From contig JACEFZ010016145.1 of assembly GCA_014155875.1 (NCBI GenBank), positions 109,234-173,233 of the forward strand: 64,000 nucleotides of DNA, in the 5' to 3' direction. A program made the translations under genes and the position numbers. Origin of the DNA: Cepaea nemoralis (lineage: Eukaryota > Mollusca > Gastropoda > Stylommatophora > Helicidae). Positions 1 through 12,010 of the stretch are shown piece after piece. The notes below the pieces were generated by a model. That model was not told the origin of the DNA and searched no databases. It saw only the letters and a program-made list of their open reading frames with translations. Every line of letters starts with the position of its first letter. The first letter of the stretch is position 1.

Positions 1-329
1 TCAATATGATCCCTGTGTAATCTGAGAAATAGAAACACCGGAACTTTAATATACTGTCAGCACAGTATTAAATCAACACAAGAACAGAGTGAAAAATAAA
101 ATTTTGATTTTAGTGCAACAAAGGCAAAAATAATTACAGCCAATAAAGAAAATATGAAAACAGGTACATTTATCAGAAGAGAAAAAAAATCTAGAAATGT
201 GTAGTTTTGAATATCTAGTTCTATGTTGATGGATGATGGAAAACTTATAATAGAAATTAGAATAAGACACATTGCTCTATAAAAACTAAAGTAATTAAAC
301 CCTTTATGGATTGGAATAAATAGCACAAC

Positions 330-545
330 AAAAGTCAGAGTGCTCAGAACAAGCATATTTCCTGTGGCAAAATATGGGTGTGAAATCTGGATATTTAACA
401 AATCAGCTGAAAAGCACATATCCCCCATTTGAATGTAAATGTTATGGAAGAGTATTAAAATTATTTGGACAGAAAGGAGAACAGACAGATCTATCCAGCA
501 AGATCTCAATATTGAAGAAGATTGGTTATTTAGTCAATTAAATAA
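330..545 (+). pseudogene. Degenerate non-LTR reverse transcriptase C-terminal fragment
   Basis: The plus strand reads AKYGCEIWIFNKSAEKHI and then a decayed ECKCYGRVLKLFGQK. This is the usual region after the RT palm in RTE-like/endonuclease-RT elements (Y-G-x-E-x-W...E-x-K-C-Y-R-R). Frame breaks are present. The long minus-strand open frame here is the shadow of this sequence. Confidence 0.55.
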
Positions 546-569
546 GTGAAGTCAAAGACCCTGATACAT

Positions 570-840
570 GCCTTGAGTTATATTCGGCATTTGGTGCTAG
601 ATACATACTTTTATAGACCAATCAGCACTTGCTTGATGACCTGCTCCGTATTGCATCTGACGCCTTTTTCTCCCAAGACATTTTTAGTTTTGCATTGGCC
701 CACTTTGAACTCAAGCCTGGTCCATACACGTGCTACAGTTTCTAGTGGACTGGACAGATTTGTGTGTGTGTGGATTAGCTTTCCCTGTTGATAGTGTTCC
801 TCGCCATCAGGCGAACCCACTCTGACTTTAGAGGTACAAA
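570..840 (-). mobile_element. Degraded SINE fragments (families D and B)
   Basis: 570-650 resembles the family D segment at 31260-31320 (tatagaccaat..gcac). 640-838 matches family B, with gattagctttccctgttgat, cctcgccatcaggcgaaccc and a Glu-like promoterless tail, in reverse orientation. Heavily mutated. Confidence 0.5.
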
Positions 841-861
841 GACATTTGAGACTAGTCCAGT

Positions 862-1190
862 TGTTTAAAATTTGAGAGTTATTAAGACTAACAAAAATGA
901 GAGTAGTGAAATATTTTGGACATTATAAAAGTCTAGAAAAGATCGTCATGGCGGGAAGTGTACCAGACAGGTGGAGAAGAGGATGATCACAGCATAGAAG
1001 GATTCTAAATGTGATAGATCATTTACACATGACAGCAATAGGGGCAGGACATGTGGTTTATGTGTACAGGTGGAGAAGAGGATGATCATGGCATAGAGGG
1101 ATTCTAAACGTGATAGATCATTTACACATGACAGCAACAGGGGCAGGACATCTGGTTTATGTTAGAGGGGCATTTTGACAGACTGATGAT
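862..1190 (+). pseudogene. Degenerate LINE 3' fragment with a 99-bp tandem duplication
   Basis: The plus strand reads VKYFGH.. LEKIVMAGSVPDRWRRG and then HRRILNVIDHLHMTA, the C-terminal end of an RTE-like RT protein. The block beginning caggtggagaagagg is repeated once with a 99-bp period (968 and 1067). Confidence 0.5.
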
Positions 1191-1595
1191 GAACTCTAGC
1201 TAGACCCTAAGTACACAATAATAGCTATGTTACTCATCCTCTAAAAGCAACAAACCCAAAACCACTCTGCAATTTGGCCAAGTAGCCTTTTATCAGAACA
1301 AAGAAATACATTTATAAAATTAAAAGGAAAGCATGAAAACAGAAACAAGTATTTTAAATATTCTGCTCATTTGGGTTTATGAGGATCAGTCATTTCCAGT
1401 TGCATACCTCCAGATAGGTTTGTTTGATCATGTGGCTGTTATTGTTTGATCTGTTATTGTCTGAGCATCAATGCTTGCATCATGGCACCTTTACATCCAA
1501 CAAATGGGGTTACGTTTTGGTGTGATCTGATCTGCAGCCACTCGTGTCTGATGCATATGCGTAACTACTTATCAATCAAAGTATATATATTTAAA

Positions 1596-2105
1596 ATTGA
1601 CAGGAGTCAACTATGGTGTGGTGGCACACATGCTTGCCTGCCGGCCGGTGGTTCTGTGTTTAAATACCTATGAGGCAGATTTTTTTACAACTGACCTGGG
1701 CTTTCAGATCGACCCAGCCTACAATTGGTACCAGAAAATGTCCTGGGCTTTCAGATCGACCCAGCCTACAATTGGTACCAGTAAATGTCCTGGGCTTTCA
1801 GATCGACCCAGCCTACAATTGGTACCAGAAAATGTCCTGGGCTGTCAGATCGACCCAGCCTACAATTGGTAACAGTAAATGTCCTGGGCTTTCAGATCGA
1901 CCCAGCCTACAATTGGTACCAGAAAATGTCCTGGGCTGTCAGATCGACCCAGCCTACAATTGGTACCAGAAAATGACCTGGGAAGTAAAGGCGACTGCCT
2001 TGATATTGGCATCATCATCCAGTGCCTATTGGTCTATAAAAATGTTAGGCTAGCATCGTATGCCCAATATCTCTCAAGGCGTATAAAAGACCCATATACT
2101 ACTTG
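1596..2105 (+). mobile_element. SINE family D copy containing an amplified internal segment
   Basis: Flanks resemble the reverse complement of the family D copy at 45380-45660: a ggtgtggtgg head, then acctgggctttcag, and a 3' part with ctataaaa and gtataaaagaccc. The middle of the element is replaced by the 47-bp tandem array listed separately. Confidence 0.5.
1696..1985 (+). repeat. 47-bp minisatellite, about 6 copies
   Basis: Units start ctgggctttcag at 1696, 1743, 1790, 1837, 1884 and 1931, with a partial unit at 1978. All contain gacccagcctacaattggta. Units alternate slightly (cttt/ctgt; agaaa/agtaa). Confidence 0.95.
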
Positions 2106-2934
2106 CTTATAATTAATGAATTGTCATTAGATGACCATGCTTGACCTATCAGTGGTTGAGATTCAGAGGACCGGTGAGTCGTGCTTCAGAAGACTTTCAT
2201 TTTCTCCCCACATTGTCTTTCACTTCTTGTTGATGTTGATGACCAGTGCTACCCTGGTAATACCTCATTTTTAATTAGGCTGACATAATAATTCTGAGTA
2301 ACAACTTTAGGTGTGATGATGAAAACATAATCCCTTTTGGCTGTGAGCGGGCAGCTCTTTTGTGTGTAAACAGGGCCCAAAATGGAAGCAAAGAATAGTA
2401 ACCTAAGGAGGGTTTGCGTGTGAATGGCTTCTCCATCCAATAGGAAGCTTTAGCTGCAGACTTCAACTAATCATGAACAAGTCTACAGAGAGCTTGACAT
2501 GAGTTGATCGAGGGCCTATTTCTGCATTGGGAGCTGAAAGACAACAAGATGGCAGCTGTAGCTTTAGGCAAACTACATGCCTTGCTAGACCCAAGAGAGT
2601 GCTGGAAACTAACTTGATAGAAGAGTCTATAATGGGGGGATGGGTGTGTCAGCTCAGTTGATATCTGACACATTCACTGCATTTTTTATGTTAATGCTGT
2701 TTGTATTTTGTCAATTTTATAACAAATTTTAGTTAGTATTTTGTTTTTATTTTGTCATGTTTATAATACTCTTCAGCTGTACATTTGTGTAGTTTTTAAT
2801 TATTTGTGATGCAACAACACCAAACAGTAGCATGTATGTGAGTTTATAAAAGTTAGTTACAAGTCCATAGATTCTAACATTTCTACAATAATTTTTATTA
2901 TAGATTTTAAAATTGTAACCTATTTTTAAGATTT
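2106..2934. other. No gene seen
   Basis: AT-rich sequence. Open frames here are short and unlike any family I recognise. Confidence 0.5.
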
Positions 2935-3185
2935 AAAAAGATGTTACAGTCAAAAAGATCAACTTCATTGCACCAGGTTCTAGCCTGTATGGCTGAGTCT
3001 TCTTACTGCAGAACTGCCTACTGAAAACGTCACACAGAGTGTGAACTCCATAGCTCCAGCGATGACCCCCCATGGAGGTCAGAAAAAAAGTTGCACTAAT
3101 GAACTGAATGGCGAATTCTGAACATGAAGCCACAACCTTTGAAGCACGAGGCAGGAGGCAGAACCATTTCACCATGGAGACCCCC
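2935..3185 (-). mobile_element. tRNA-derived SINE, family A
   Basis: The reverse complement starts with a Pol III-type head (gtctccatggtgaaatggtt, then ggttgtggcttcatg, degenerate boxes A and B) and ends with the family tail around gcaatgaagttgat. Other copies: 11455, 20400, 22538. A C-tract follows at 3181-3193. Confidence 0.7.
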
Positions 3186-3360
3186 CCCCCCCCTCCCTAT
3201 TTTTAAGATTAAAAGGCAAAAGTGAAAACATGTGAAATAAGATAGCTGTATTCGTTACTTCAGCTTGTAAGTTTTTAAATAAAACCATTTCAACAGGCCA
3301 CATTTTTTCAGATTTATTTGTAATTAAATGAATCATGAAATGTGGAAGAACAAATTAGCT

Positions 3361-3660
3361 TTGACTGCCAGAATAATTAACGATTGCCTGGAAAAGGCTA
3401 ATGAAAGTAGAAAATTATGCACAAATATAAAGAGACAATGTTCGTTGGTCATATAATCAGAAGAGAGGCATTGAAAACATTATGACAACTAGAAAAATCA
3501 GTGGTAGAAAAGGCAGAGGCAGACCAAGAGAAATGATGGATTTTTTTGGATTATGGCATGGGGGAGTATCATCAGTTGAACTGATCCAGAAATCAAGGAC
3601 CTAGATCTGTGGAGATGCATGAATGTAGTTTGCAGGGCACATGATGATGATGATGAAAAT
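3361..3660 (+). pseudogene. Degenerate RTE-like LINE 3' end with (GAT)n tail
   Basis: The plus strand contains remnants of the conserved C-terminus (GRGRPREMMDFFGLWHGG, then VELIQKSRT..SVEMHE), ending at a gatgatgatgat tail at 3642-3657. Same family as 8485-8625, 30310-31200, 43000-43457 and 48930-49135. Confidence 0.65.
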
Positions 3661-4594
3661 GCATGCCCAAGTAAGTAATCATTTCCATGTCATATAGATC
3701 CATTGTTTCAGTTACAATCTTTAAATTGTTTCCTAACAGTTCTGAATCATTTTGTTTTTACACATTAGCGTATCAAGTTTGTTCAGCCCTTAGGCTAGTT
3801 TGAAGCTTTCTTATCTGTACACATAGGATTGTTCATGCAGAGCTAAAAGTGTTTTGTCATGTTTTTATTGCCGCACATGTTGTTGTTGTTGCTTTGTTGT
3901 TAATTCATAACTGTCCATTCCTTGATGTCAACAAGTCAGTCAGTCAGATTTGTGGCAGTGATTTACACAATAAACTAGTAACAATTGCTGATTTAGAGTG
4001 CAGTATTTTCCTGGAGATGTATTGTTCATGTGAACTTGGTAACAACTACAACAGACATGGCAAAGAAATTTGTTATCAACTCATCTCCGTATATTCATGA
4101 TAAAACCCACAAAGACAAACATCCACTGGAAACTATTTAGGAGTCTCAGGATAATATGGCAGCAAACTTCCAAATGACCAGAATTCTTGTCTAGACATTG
4201 CTGAAACAGTGCAGGAGAAGAAACAGCAATAAAGCATGATCACTGTGTTGATAGAGCAGTTCTGCTATATCCATGTTATGCCTGGGGCTTGTTCACTATG
4301 AGGATATGTTATTAAGCAGAGGAAAGTCTCTGGTGTTATATCTTTTTTTGTTTTGCAGTTCTGAAGTTCAAACACAAAAATTATAAACATCTAGAGTCTG
4401 TCACTCAAGAGGTGGTGCTATTGTAGGATGAAAACAAACAGCTGGACAGGCAATGATGTCCTGGGAAAAATAAATGAACTTAGAAAATTGCTCAAAGCAA
4501 TAAAGGCTAAGGCTGTGATGGCTTGATCTACCTCATGACATAAAGACCCACTTATAGGACTTGAAGGACAATATCCTTGGCAAGGAACACATTC
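3661..4594. other. No gene seen
   Basis: AT-rich with scattered short open frames. No recognisable protein or repeat. Confidence 0.5.
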
Positions 4595-6300
4595 ATTATC
4601 CAGGCATGCAGCACTGAGGCAATATTATCCAGACATGCAACATTGTCCAGACATTCAGCACTTAAACATTACCTAGACAAGCAGCACTGAGGCAACATTA
4701 CCCAGACATGCAGTATTGAGACATTACCCAGACATGCAACACAGAGACAACATTGTCCGGGCATACAGTACTGAAGCAACATTACCCAGACATGCAACAC
4801 TGAGGCAACATTACCCAGACATGCAACACAGAGACATCATTGTCCGGGCATGCAATACTGAGGCAACATTACCCAGACATGCAGCACTGGCACATTACCC
4901 AGGCATGCAGCACTGGGGCAACATTACCCAGGCATGCAGCACTTAGGCAACATTACCCAGGCATGCAGCACTGGCACATTACCCAGGCATGCAGCACTGG
5001 GGCAACAATGCCCAGGCATGCAGCACTGGCACATTACCCAGGCATGCAGCACTTAGGCAACATTACCCAGGCATGCAGCACTGGGGCAACATTACCCAGA
5101 CATGCAGCACTGGGGCAACATTACCCAGACATGCAGCACTGAGACAACATTACCCAGACATGCAGCACTGAGACAACATTACCCAGGCATGCAGCACTGA
5201 GACATTCCCCAGACATGCAGCCCTGAGGCAACATACCCCAGACACGCAGCACCGAGGCAACATTACCCAGACATGCAACACTGAGGCAACATTACCCAGA
5301 CATGCAACACTGAGGCAACATTACCCAGACATGCAACACTGAGGCAACATTACCCAGACATGCAACATTGAGGCAACATTACCCAGACATGCAACACAGA
5401 GACATCATTGTCCGGGCATGCAATACTGAGGCAACATTACCCAGACATGCAGCACTGAGGCAACATTACCCAGACATGCAACACTGAGGCAACATTACCC
5501 AGACATGCAATACTGAGGCAACATTACCCAGACATGCAACACTGAGGCAACATTACCCAGACATGCAACACAGAGACATCATTGTCCGGGCATACAGCAC
5601 CGAGGTAACATTACCCAGACATGCAACATTACCCAGGCATGCAGCACTTAGGCAACATTATCCAGGCATGCAGCACTGGGGCAACATTACCCAGGCATGC
5701 AGCACTTAGGCAACATTACCCAGGCATGCAGCACTGGCACATTACCTAGGCATGCAGCACTGGCACATTACCCAGGCATGCAGCACTGGGGCAACATTAC
5801 CCAGGCATGCAGCACTGAGACAACATTACCCAGGCATGCAGCACTGTGGCAACATTACCCAGACATGCAGCACTGGGGCAACATTACCCAGGCATGCAGC
5901 ACGGAGGCAACATTACCCAGGCATGCAGCACTTAGGCAACATTACCAGACATGCAGCACTGGCACATTACCCAGGCATGCAGCACTGGCACATTACCCAG
6001 GCATGCAGCACTGGGGCAACATTACCCAGGCATGCAGCACTGGGGCAACATTACCCAGGCATGCAGCACGGAGGCAACAGTACCCAGGCATGCAGCACTG
6101 GGGCAACATTACCCAGGCATGCAGCACTGAGGCAACATTACCCAGACATGCAGCACTGAGACAACATTACCCAGGCATGCAGCACTGAGACAACATTACC
6201 CAGGCATGCAGCACTGAGACATTCCCCAGACATGCAGCCCTGAGGCAACATACCCCAGGCACGCAGCACCGAGGCAACATTACCCAGACATGCAGTATTG
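4595..6300 (+). repeat. 29-bp minisatellite, roughly 58 copies
   Basis: The unit is of the form acattacccaggcatgcagc plus actgaggca. Two main variants occur: cagacatgcaacactgagg early, and caggcatgcagcactggggc late. Some shorter units read ctggcacattaccc. Long plus-strand frames with a 29-residue period (QACSTGATLPRHAA) arise only because 29 is not divisible by 3. Confidence 0.95.
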
Positions 6301-6639
6301 AGTCAAGAAACAGCTGGCAGGCAACGCTGGCAAGGCATGACTGAGAAGCTTCAGTTAGTCCAAGAGCTGACAACTTGACGATCTATTATTTAGCCTCATA
6401 TGGACAGTGCTTGTGGTCCTCCCTTGCCATTAATCATGGAAATGGAACATGTGTGTGATTTTTTTTTTTTTAAATTATAGTTTGCTAGTTACCACAAAGA
6501 TTTCACTGTTATGTCTCCAAATGTGCCAGATAAATCTTTACTGTCCGCATCAAACTTCTATAATCAGGTTACTGCTTTTGTCTATTTCTTGGACTCTCGT
6601 TTTTCTGTCCTTTAAAGATAATCTTTGCATATTCCGTCG

Positions 6640-7245
6640 CCTAGCTACACTAAGTGTGTGGAGTAACACTGTGAGCTGTGGATTTCATGTGAAATGCTTT
6701 TACATCTGTCTGTGGTGGTTTGCATTGTGAACTGCATGTTCAGAAAAATGGCAGAAGGCCAAGTTGCTGAACTAGCTGGTTTAGCCTTATGCAGTAATGT
6801 GTGTGCAACTGCTAGTTTTCTAGTGACGACCGCTTCCATCAATGATGAACCACAATTTTACAGGCAGACTTTCCTCCGAAGTCGGAGAGTGTCTGCCTGC
6901 ACAGCGAGGAACCACCAGTCTGCACACCAGTAAGCCAGACATGGGACAACGGATACTCCGTAAACCTCAGGTCCTGTATGACATCACACTGATGTTGGAC
7001 AACAGGATGTCTTCATCCGGCATACAGGACTTCACAGCCAGCAAACACAAGCAAGCACAGGCAGACTTACGTTGGCATTCTGACATCAGCCTAATACATG
7101 TATACCAGTGTGCTGATTTATCAGGATTGCTGTCTGTTCCATTTTTCATATGGAGCAGTATGGACGTTTTGTGTGATATTCACTGGCACAGGAACATAAA
7201 ATTATGGGGTGACCCTTTGCCCTGAAGTTGGAACTGCAACTAAGA
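6640..7245 (+). repeat. Dispersed repeat family F, left arm of an inverted pair
   Basis: Runs from ctgtgagctgtggatttcatg to the sequence around gtgtgatattcactggcaca and gggtgaccctttgccctga. It matches the reverse complement of 7480-7975 and also a forward copy at about 61365-61800. No coding content recognised. Confidence 0.65.
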
Positions 7246-7254
7246 ACTGTTTAT

Positions 7255-7480
7255 GTTCTATATAGCACTTTTAACATCTTTTCTCTTGCTGTAATTGTTA
7301 ACCTCATCAATATGTTTTCCATTTAGCAAAAGGCTGCTTTTGCCATGACAATTCTTGTTCAAATCTCTACATCTTTCGTCAGATGTTATGACTTCCAAGA
7401 AGGTTGTACCAATTCATCTTTTCAAGAATGGTCCCATTTGCTTGGATGTTAAATAGTGGTGTTTCTTTTTTCTAGTTAGT
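7255..7480 (-). pseudogene. Degenerate LINE RT fragment
   Basis: The plus-strand text (gccatgacaattcttgttca, then cgtcagatgttatgacttcc) is a decayed version of 30690-30760, which encodes MAKVAF and the [11 protein letters not shown] region in reverse. Confidence 0.6.
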
Positions 7481-7975
7481 TGGTTGAGGTTCCAACTTCA
7501 CAGCAGCGGGTCGTCCCCATTATGCAGTGAATATCACACAAAATGCTCCCCACTGTCCAATATTTAAAGTGGAACAGACAGGAGTCTTGGCAATACAACA
7601 GCCCGCACAGGTACACTGTGCATAATGCCGCCGCCAGAATGCCAACACAAAAGTCATCCATGAAAACCACAGTTCGTCGTCGATGGAATCGGCAGTCGCC
7701 AGAAAGACCTCATTGACCTGGGTTTTCTCACATGGTTCGGTCTGTTGCATAAAGCACGAACTCCATAGCTCCAGCGCCGACTCCCAGGAGTCTCCTGAAA
7801 AATGCACTCGTGAACTGAAAAGACACATCAGTCAATTCAGCAACAGTCGGTAGCCATTATTCTGAACATGCAGGTCAATGTACAAACAAAAGCGGACATG
7901 TAAAAGCATTCCACGTGAATATCACAGCTCACAGAGTCGCGCCACGCACTCAGTAGCAGGGCAACAGAACCATAT
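7480..7975 (-). repeat. Dispersed repeat family F, right arm of the inverted pair, with SINE A piece
   Basis: The reverse complement repeats the family F order: gtgagctgtgatattcacgt, gcatgttcagaataatggct, gcgactgccgattccatcga, then gtgtgatattcactgc. A family A SINE fragment (about 7726-7825) is embedded. Confidence 0.65.
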
Positions 7976-8089
7976 ACTACCAGTCCAACATGAGGAAAAT
8001 GCGAAATGCAAACCGCAAGCCATAAAGATAAATATTCCAGAGGCCGTAGCGGTTCAATGCCTAACCACCATGCTGGGGATCTCTTTTTT

Positions 8090-8215
8090 CTTGGAGATAA
8101 TAATGTATGTTTTCATACAATTTAGTTTTAACTTATACTCACTATGTGCAGTGACAGCATCTACTAAATGCTGCAGATCCTATTCATCATCTGCATGTCT
8201 ATATTACTGATGTTA
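8090..8215 (-). pseudogene. Degenerate LINE RT fragment
   Basis: Reads in reverse as a decayed version of the segment at 30850-30960 ([20 protein letters not shown]). About 84 bp of unrelated sequence around 8315 is duplicated once just downstream (cattgggacataggctcgca at about 8315 and 8399). Confidence 0.45.
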
Positions 8216-8484
8216 TGTACACTGATGGTACAGGTCTTTCTCTAGCTCTAAAACCAAAGCTTCTTTAATTGTAGACTACAATCATTGTGTACATATCTTT
8301 CACCTTATTTCCTCCATTGGGACATAGGCTCGCAACTATCTCCTTTTATTTCTAACCCTACTTCTCTTTTTTCCATGTGTTTCTGGGTCTTTAACCCCCA
8401 TTGGGGCATAGGCTCGCAACTGTTTCATTTCTTACCCTACTTCTTTTCTCCAAGTTTTGTTAGGTCTTTCTCAGAGTATTTTTG

Positions 8485-8630
8485 CCCTGTGAGTCTGGAT
8501 GGATTGAGACGGGGGCATGGAGGAATATCAACAGTTGAGTTGATCCAGAAAACCAAAGACAGATCTGTGGAGAGTCATGAACGCCTACGCCAGCTGGCAT
8601 GGCACTTGATGATGATATTCATGTCTCATC
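8485..8630 (+). pseudogene. RTE-like LINE 3' end fragment
   Basis: The plus strand reads LDGLRRGHGGISTVELIQKT and then RSVESHERLRQLAWHLMM, the C-terminus of the same LINE family as 43107-43457. Confidence 0.6.
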
Positions 8631-9690
8631 AGCTACTCCTTACACAACAGAGCATAAAATAAAATTATGTAGCAAACATATAGCAAACAAATTCCACAGA
8701 TACTAATATTGGGACCATTCACATTTCTCTAGAAGAACAGATGCAATTATTTGTTCACTGACAAAACAGTAAATTAACACAATGCCAGTCAATATAGTGT
8801 ATACAATTTATTGCCAAGAGAGACTGATGAACAAGAAAGATGTAGCACAAGGTTAACACAATGTATCAGCATACAGGGAATACAACAATATACACTGGAA
8901 TATATACCCTTAGTCCTGTGAAGACAAGGTTCATGTTATAGATGGGTAAATCTGAACAACCTGTCAGTCAACCATTACTCTGTAGAAACTTTATTTCCTG
9001 TTTCGAAGATGCAAATTTATCTTTCTCACTCCTTCCCGTTTATTTAAATTTGACATGTAGCTATGAAAATCAGTCTAGTGAAGTCTTTTATATAATCTTA
9101 TGTAAAACCCAACAGAGTGGTACATGACAAGCTGTGCCGAAACTACAAATGATCATGTTCAATATTTTCTTCAATGGCCCGCTACATGTCCAGTAGAGGG
9201 GAATGTGTTATTTTTAACAGGATGTTGGTATATTCAGCATCCCATCTTCACATATGAATTCAAAGATGTTTTAGTAACGCAATTCACTTGAACTCTTAGT
9301 TTAAACACCTTTCAAAGAGAAAGGCCACTCCAAACATTGTTCTGTGATATTTCCAGCCAATATTTAACATTTCCCTCCTCTCTCCAGAGTGATGTCAATC
9401 CTGATCTTGTTTGTCCCCCAGAACTGTGGCTTTCCAATATGCTGACTAAGAGTTAAACATGAGCATCTCAGTCACCAGTGTTCAATGGGAGAGACATTTC
9501 TGATAATTTCAGTGGCTTACAAATGGAAATATAAGCAGGAAGATCAATCAGTAGAGAATGCTTCTGCGTACACAGTTTCAGTATATTTTATGATGCTGAG
9601 GTTATACAGATAATTTTTTTTTTAATATGCCAAGTACTACATAGGATTTTAGTGCCTCTTATCAAGTTGTCTTCACTGCTTTTTGCATAG
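8631..9690. other. No gene seen
   Basis: AT-rich. No recognisable protein, RNA gene or repeat family. Confidence 0.5.
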
Positions 9691-9789
9691 TGGCATTGTC
9701 AACATATACCACCTAGTTGTTGGAACCTTTAATTAACCCCTTCCGCACAAACATTAGGACCATAGCACTTTTTTTTTTTTTTTGCATTA

Positions 9790-9905
9790 GTGAGCAATTT
9801 TTAAAAGTAAGGTCACTTTCTCATGTTGGCCGCTGCTGTGGATTGAACCCATACCAGTCTTGGCAGGCATGTGCACGACTCATTTTGCCACAGCGGCTCC
9901 TGAAA
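9790..9905 (-). mobile_element. tRNA-like SINE head, family E
   Basis: The reverse complement reads gccgctgtggcaaaatgagt, with a box B-like ggttcaatcc. This is a tRNA-shaped head without a full SINE body. It could be a decayed tRNA-derived SINE. Confidence 0.5.
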
Positions 9906-11454
9906 TGTATACTGGTAATAAAATGTGAGTTAGTCTTTCCTCTCTAGCCTAAGGCTGCTACCTGTTGTAGATCCTGGATGTTCACTTGGCCGTAATAAAA
10001 TGTGAGCTTTTAGATAAATGTGGGACGTGAAACATGACATTTTAACAGCTTTGAAAATGGCTGGTGCAAACAACATTATTGTTGCAATCATAATGTTAAC
10101 TTGTTGTTATATATTAAAAGTAATAGCCAAACAACAAATGTCATTTTAATGAAATGTTACAAACTAAACACAATTTCCATGCTTTCAGTGACGGGTAAAT
10201 GACAACAATTTAACTCAACCACATTTGTAGAAATATTATGTTTGATTGTTCCCAGACACCCACCATGTATGTTTCTGCCCTAAAACAAGGAGTCATTAAT
10301 GCATAAGCCAATCTCAGCAAAATTAACCAGATGTCTTTAAGCATTCATAAAGGTCATTAGAGGAAAAACTGGATTATTTTTAGTGAATATTTGTGTGTTT
10401 GTAGTCCAATTAATGCAACAGGAGGACAATCATCCTGTGAACTGTACTAATCTCTTCACACATTTAATAAGTGTCTGTTTCTATTCTTCATTGAATTTAC
10501 TACAATCTGACGTGCAACACAATGCATTTGCTCCCTCAGTTCACACATAATGTTATTTGACCTCACTCCAGTTTTCCTCCCAATTTTCAGCCCACATTCT
10601 GTTAATGTGTCCAGCACGGAAAGGGTTAAATAAACAAACACTGCCTGAGACCAACAGCGGAACACTGAATGGCCAAAACAGCACTGCATCATTCTAGAGG
10701 ACTGATCATGTGAAAGAGCAAATAAAACTACATAGATTTTAAACATATTCAAATACAATAGAAAAAGACACTGGAAACTATAATATAACTGACATATGCA
10801 GTAATTTATAACACAAACGAAATACGAAGCACTGACTGAGGCAAAATAAAATGTGCAGATTATCAGCACTTAAGATTTCTTACAAATGACGCAAGTTAAT
10901 GAAGACGAACACAGTTGAGAAAATGATATATATAACACTAACTAAAGCACCAATATAAAAATGATAAATATCACAGAAAACAGGAAGCAGAAATAAAACT
11001 GAAGGTCATAGGAAACTCAGGTTTCCAAGATATATACCAAATTCTGGACGAGAGAAATTTGTCTCAATAATGGCAGCTACAAGCATGCATATGCAGGATT
11101 GGATATTTTTAAACTATCCTAATGATATCCTCTTCTTGTATTTTTACTGAGATAACTAGGCTGAAACTAAGCAAACAAAATTCTCCTCCCTGCTCATAAT
11201 TAAGTGTTGCCAGTGTGAATCTTAAATATAATGTGAAAATGATATTCACAATGTTCACGGTTGCTATTTATGTTTTTACCAAGTAGAGAAGACCTCTGCC
11301 ATATATTATTTTTCTTTTTGCAGCTGGCATATGTAAAACATGTTTAGTTCAAGCCCAGGGCAACTTCTTCACAAAACTGCTTGACTAAGTTAAGAACAGG
11401 TTTCCTACACTTCTTCTCAACCAACCTACTGTTCCTCTTCATACTCTTTTCATT
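9906..11454. other. No gene seen
   Basis: AT-rich. A weak inverted match links ttaaccccttccgcac (about 9729) and cacggaaagggttaaa (about 10613), which might mark the ends of an old element. Confidence 0.4.
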
Positions 11455-11675
11455 CTGTAGATTGTGCAGTGGTTTCTTGACTCATGCTCCGAAGGTTGTG
11501 GTTTCAATTCCAGGCCGTGCCCTTCGGTTTACTAGTTAAATGTTTCGGAGGGTCGTCGCTAAAAGCTACAGAGTTCATGCTTTGTGTGACGCTTTCCGTG
11601 CTGTGAAAAGAGACCGAGCCATATGGGATAAAACCTGGTGCAATGAAGTCGACCCTGTCGACTTTTTTTTAAAGC
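11455..11675 (+). mobile_element. tRNA-derived SINE, family A
   Basis: Head tgtgcagtggtttcttgact, a box B-like ggtttcaattcc, body gtttcggagggtcgtcgcta, and tail gcaatgaagtcgaccctgtc followed by gacttttttt. Confidence 0.75.
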
Positions 11676-11784
11676 ATTCTACTTGTGCTGCATGCAAGCA
11701 GACTATGAAAGAATACAACTCTTGTACTGATTGTGTGCTCCAGGTTATTTACAGTAAAGGATGTTTTTACATGCCTTAAGATGG

Positions 11785-12010
11785 ATCGGTGCTAGGCTCA
11801 CATTTTGATAGACCAAAAGGCACTCTGTGGGTGTTGTGGTATATATCACTTCGGCCACCTTTACTCTCCAAGACATTCTTGGTACACATAGGCTGGATCC
11901 ACCTGCGAGCATGGGTTAATTTATAAAAACCCAAACCCACCGGGCGGCAGATCAAATCCATGATCACCAGGCTAGTGTCTAGCTACTACACCTTCTGGAC
12001 TACTATAACT
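11785..12010 (-). mobile_element. SINE family D
   Basis: The reverse complement runs from gtagtccagaaggtgtagta through ggtgatcatggatttgatct (box B-like) to a conserved body. Related copies at 31205-31380, 37258-37510 and 45372-45660. Confidence 0.5.

Noticed and set aside
57..509. 150-residue hydrophobic minus-strand frame
   Set aside because: It lies antisense to a recognisable decayed reverse transcriptase fragment, and AT-rich antisense frames look membrane-like by default.
4716..6188. Long plus-strand frames with repeated HAAL/QACSTG motifs
   Set aside because: Pure translation of the 29-bp minisatellite; there is no start context, splice sites or composition of a real protein.
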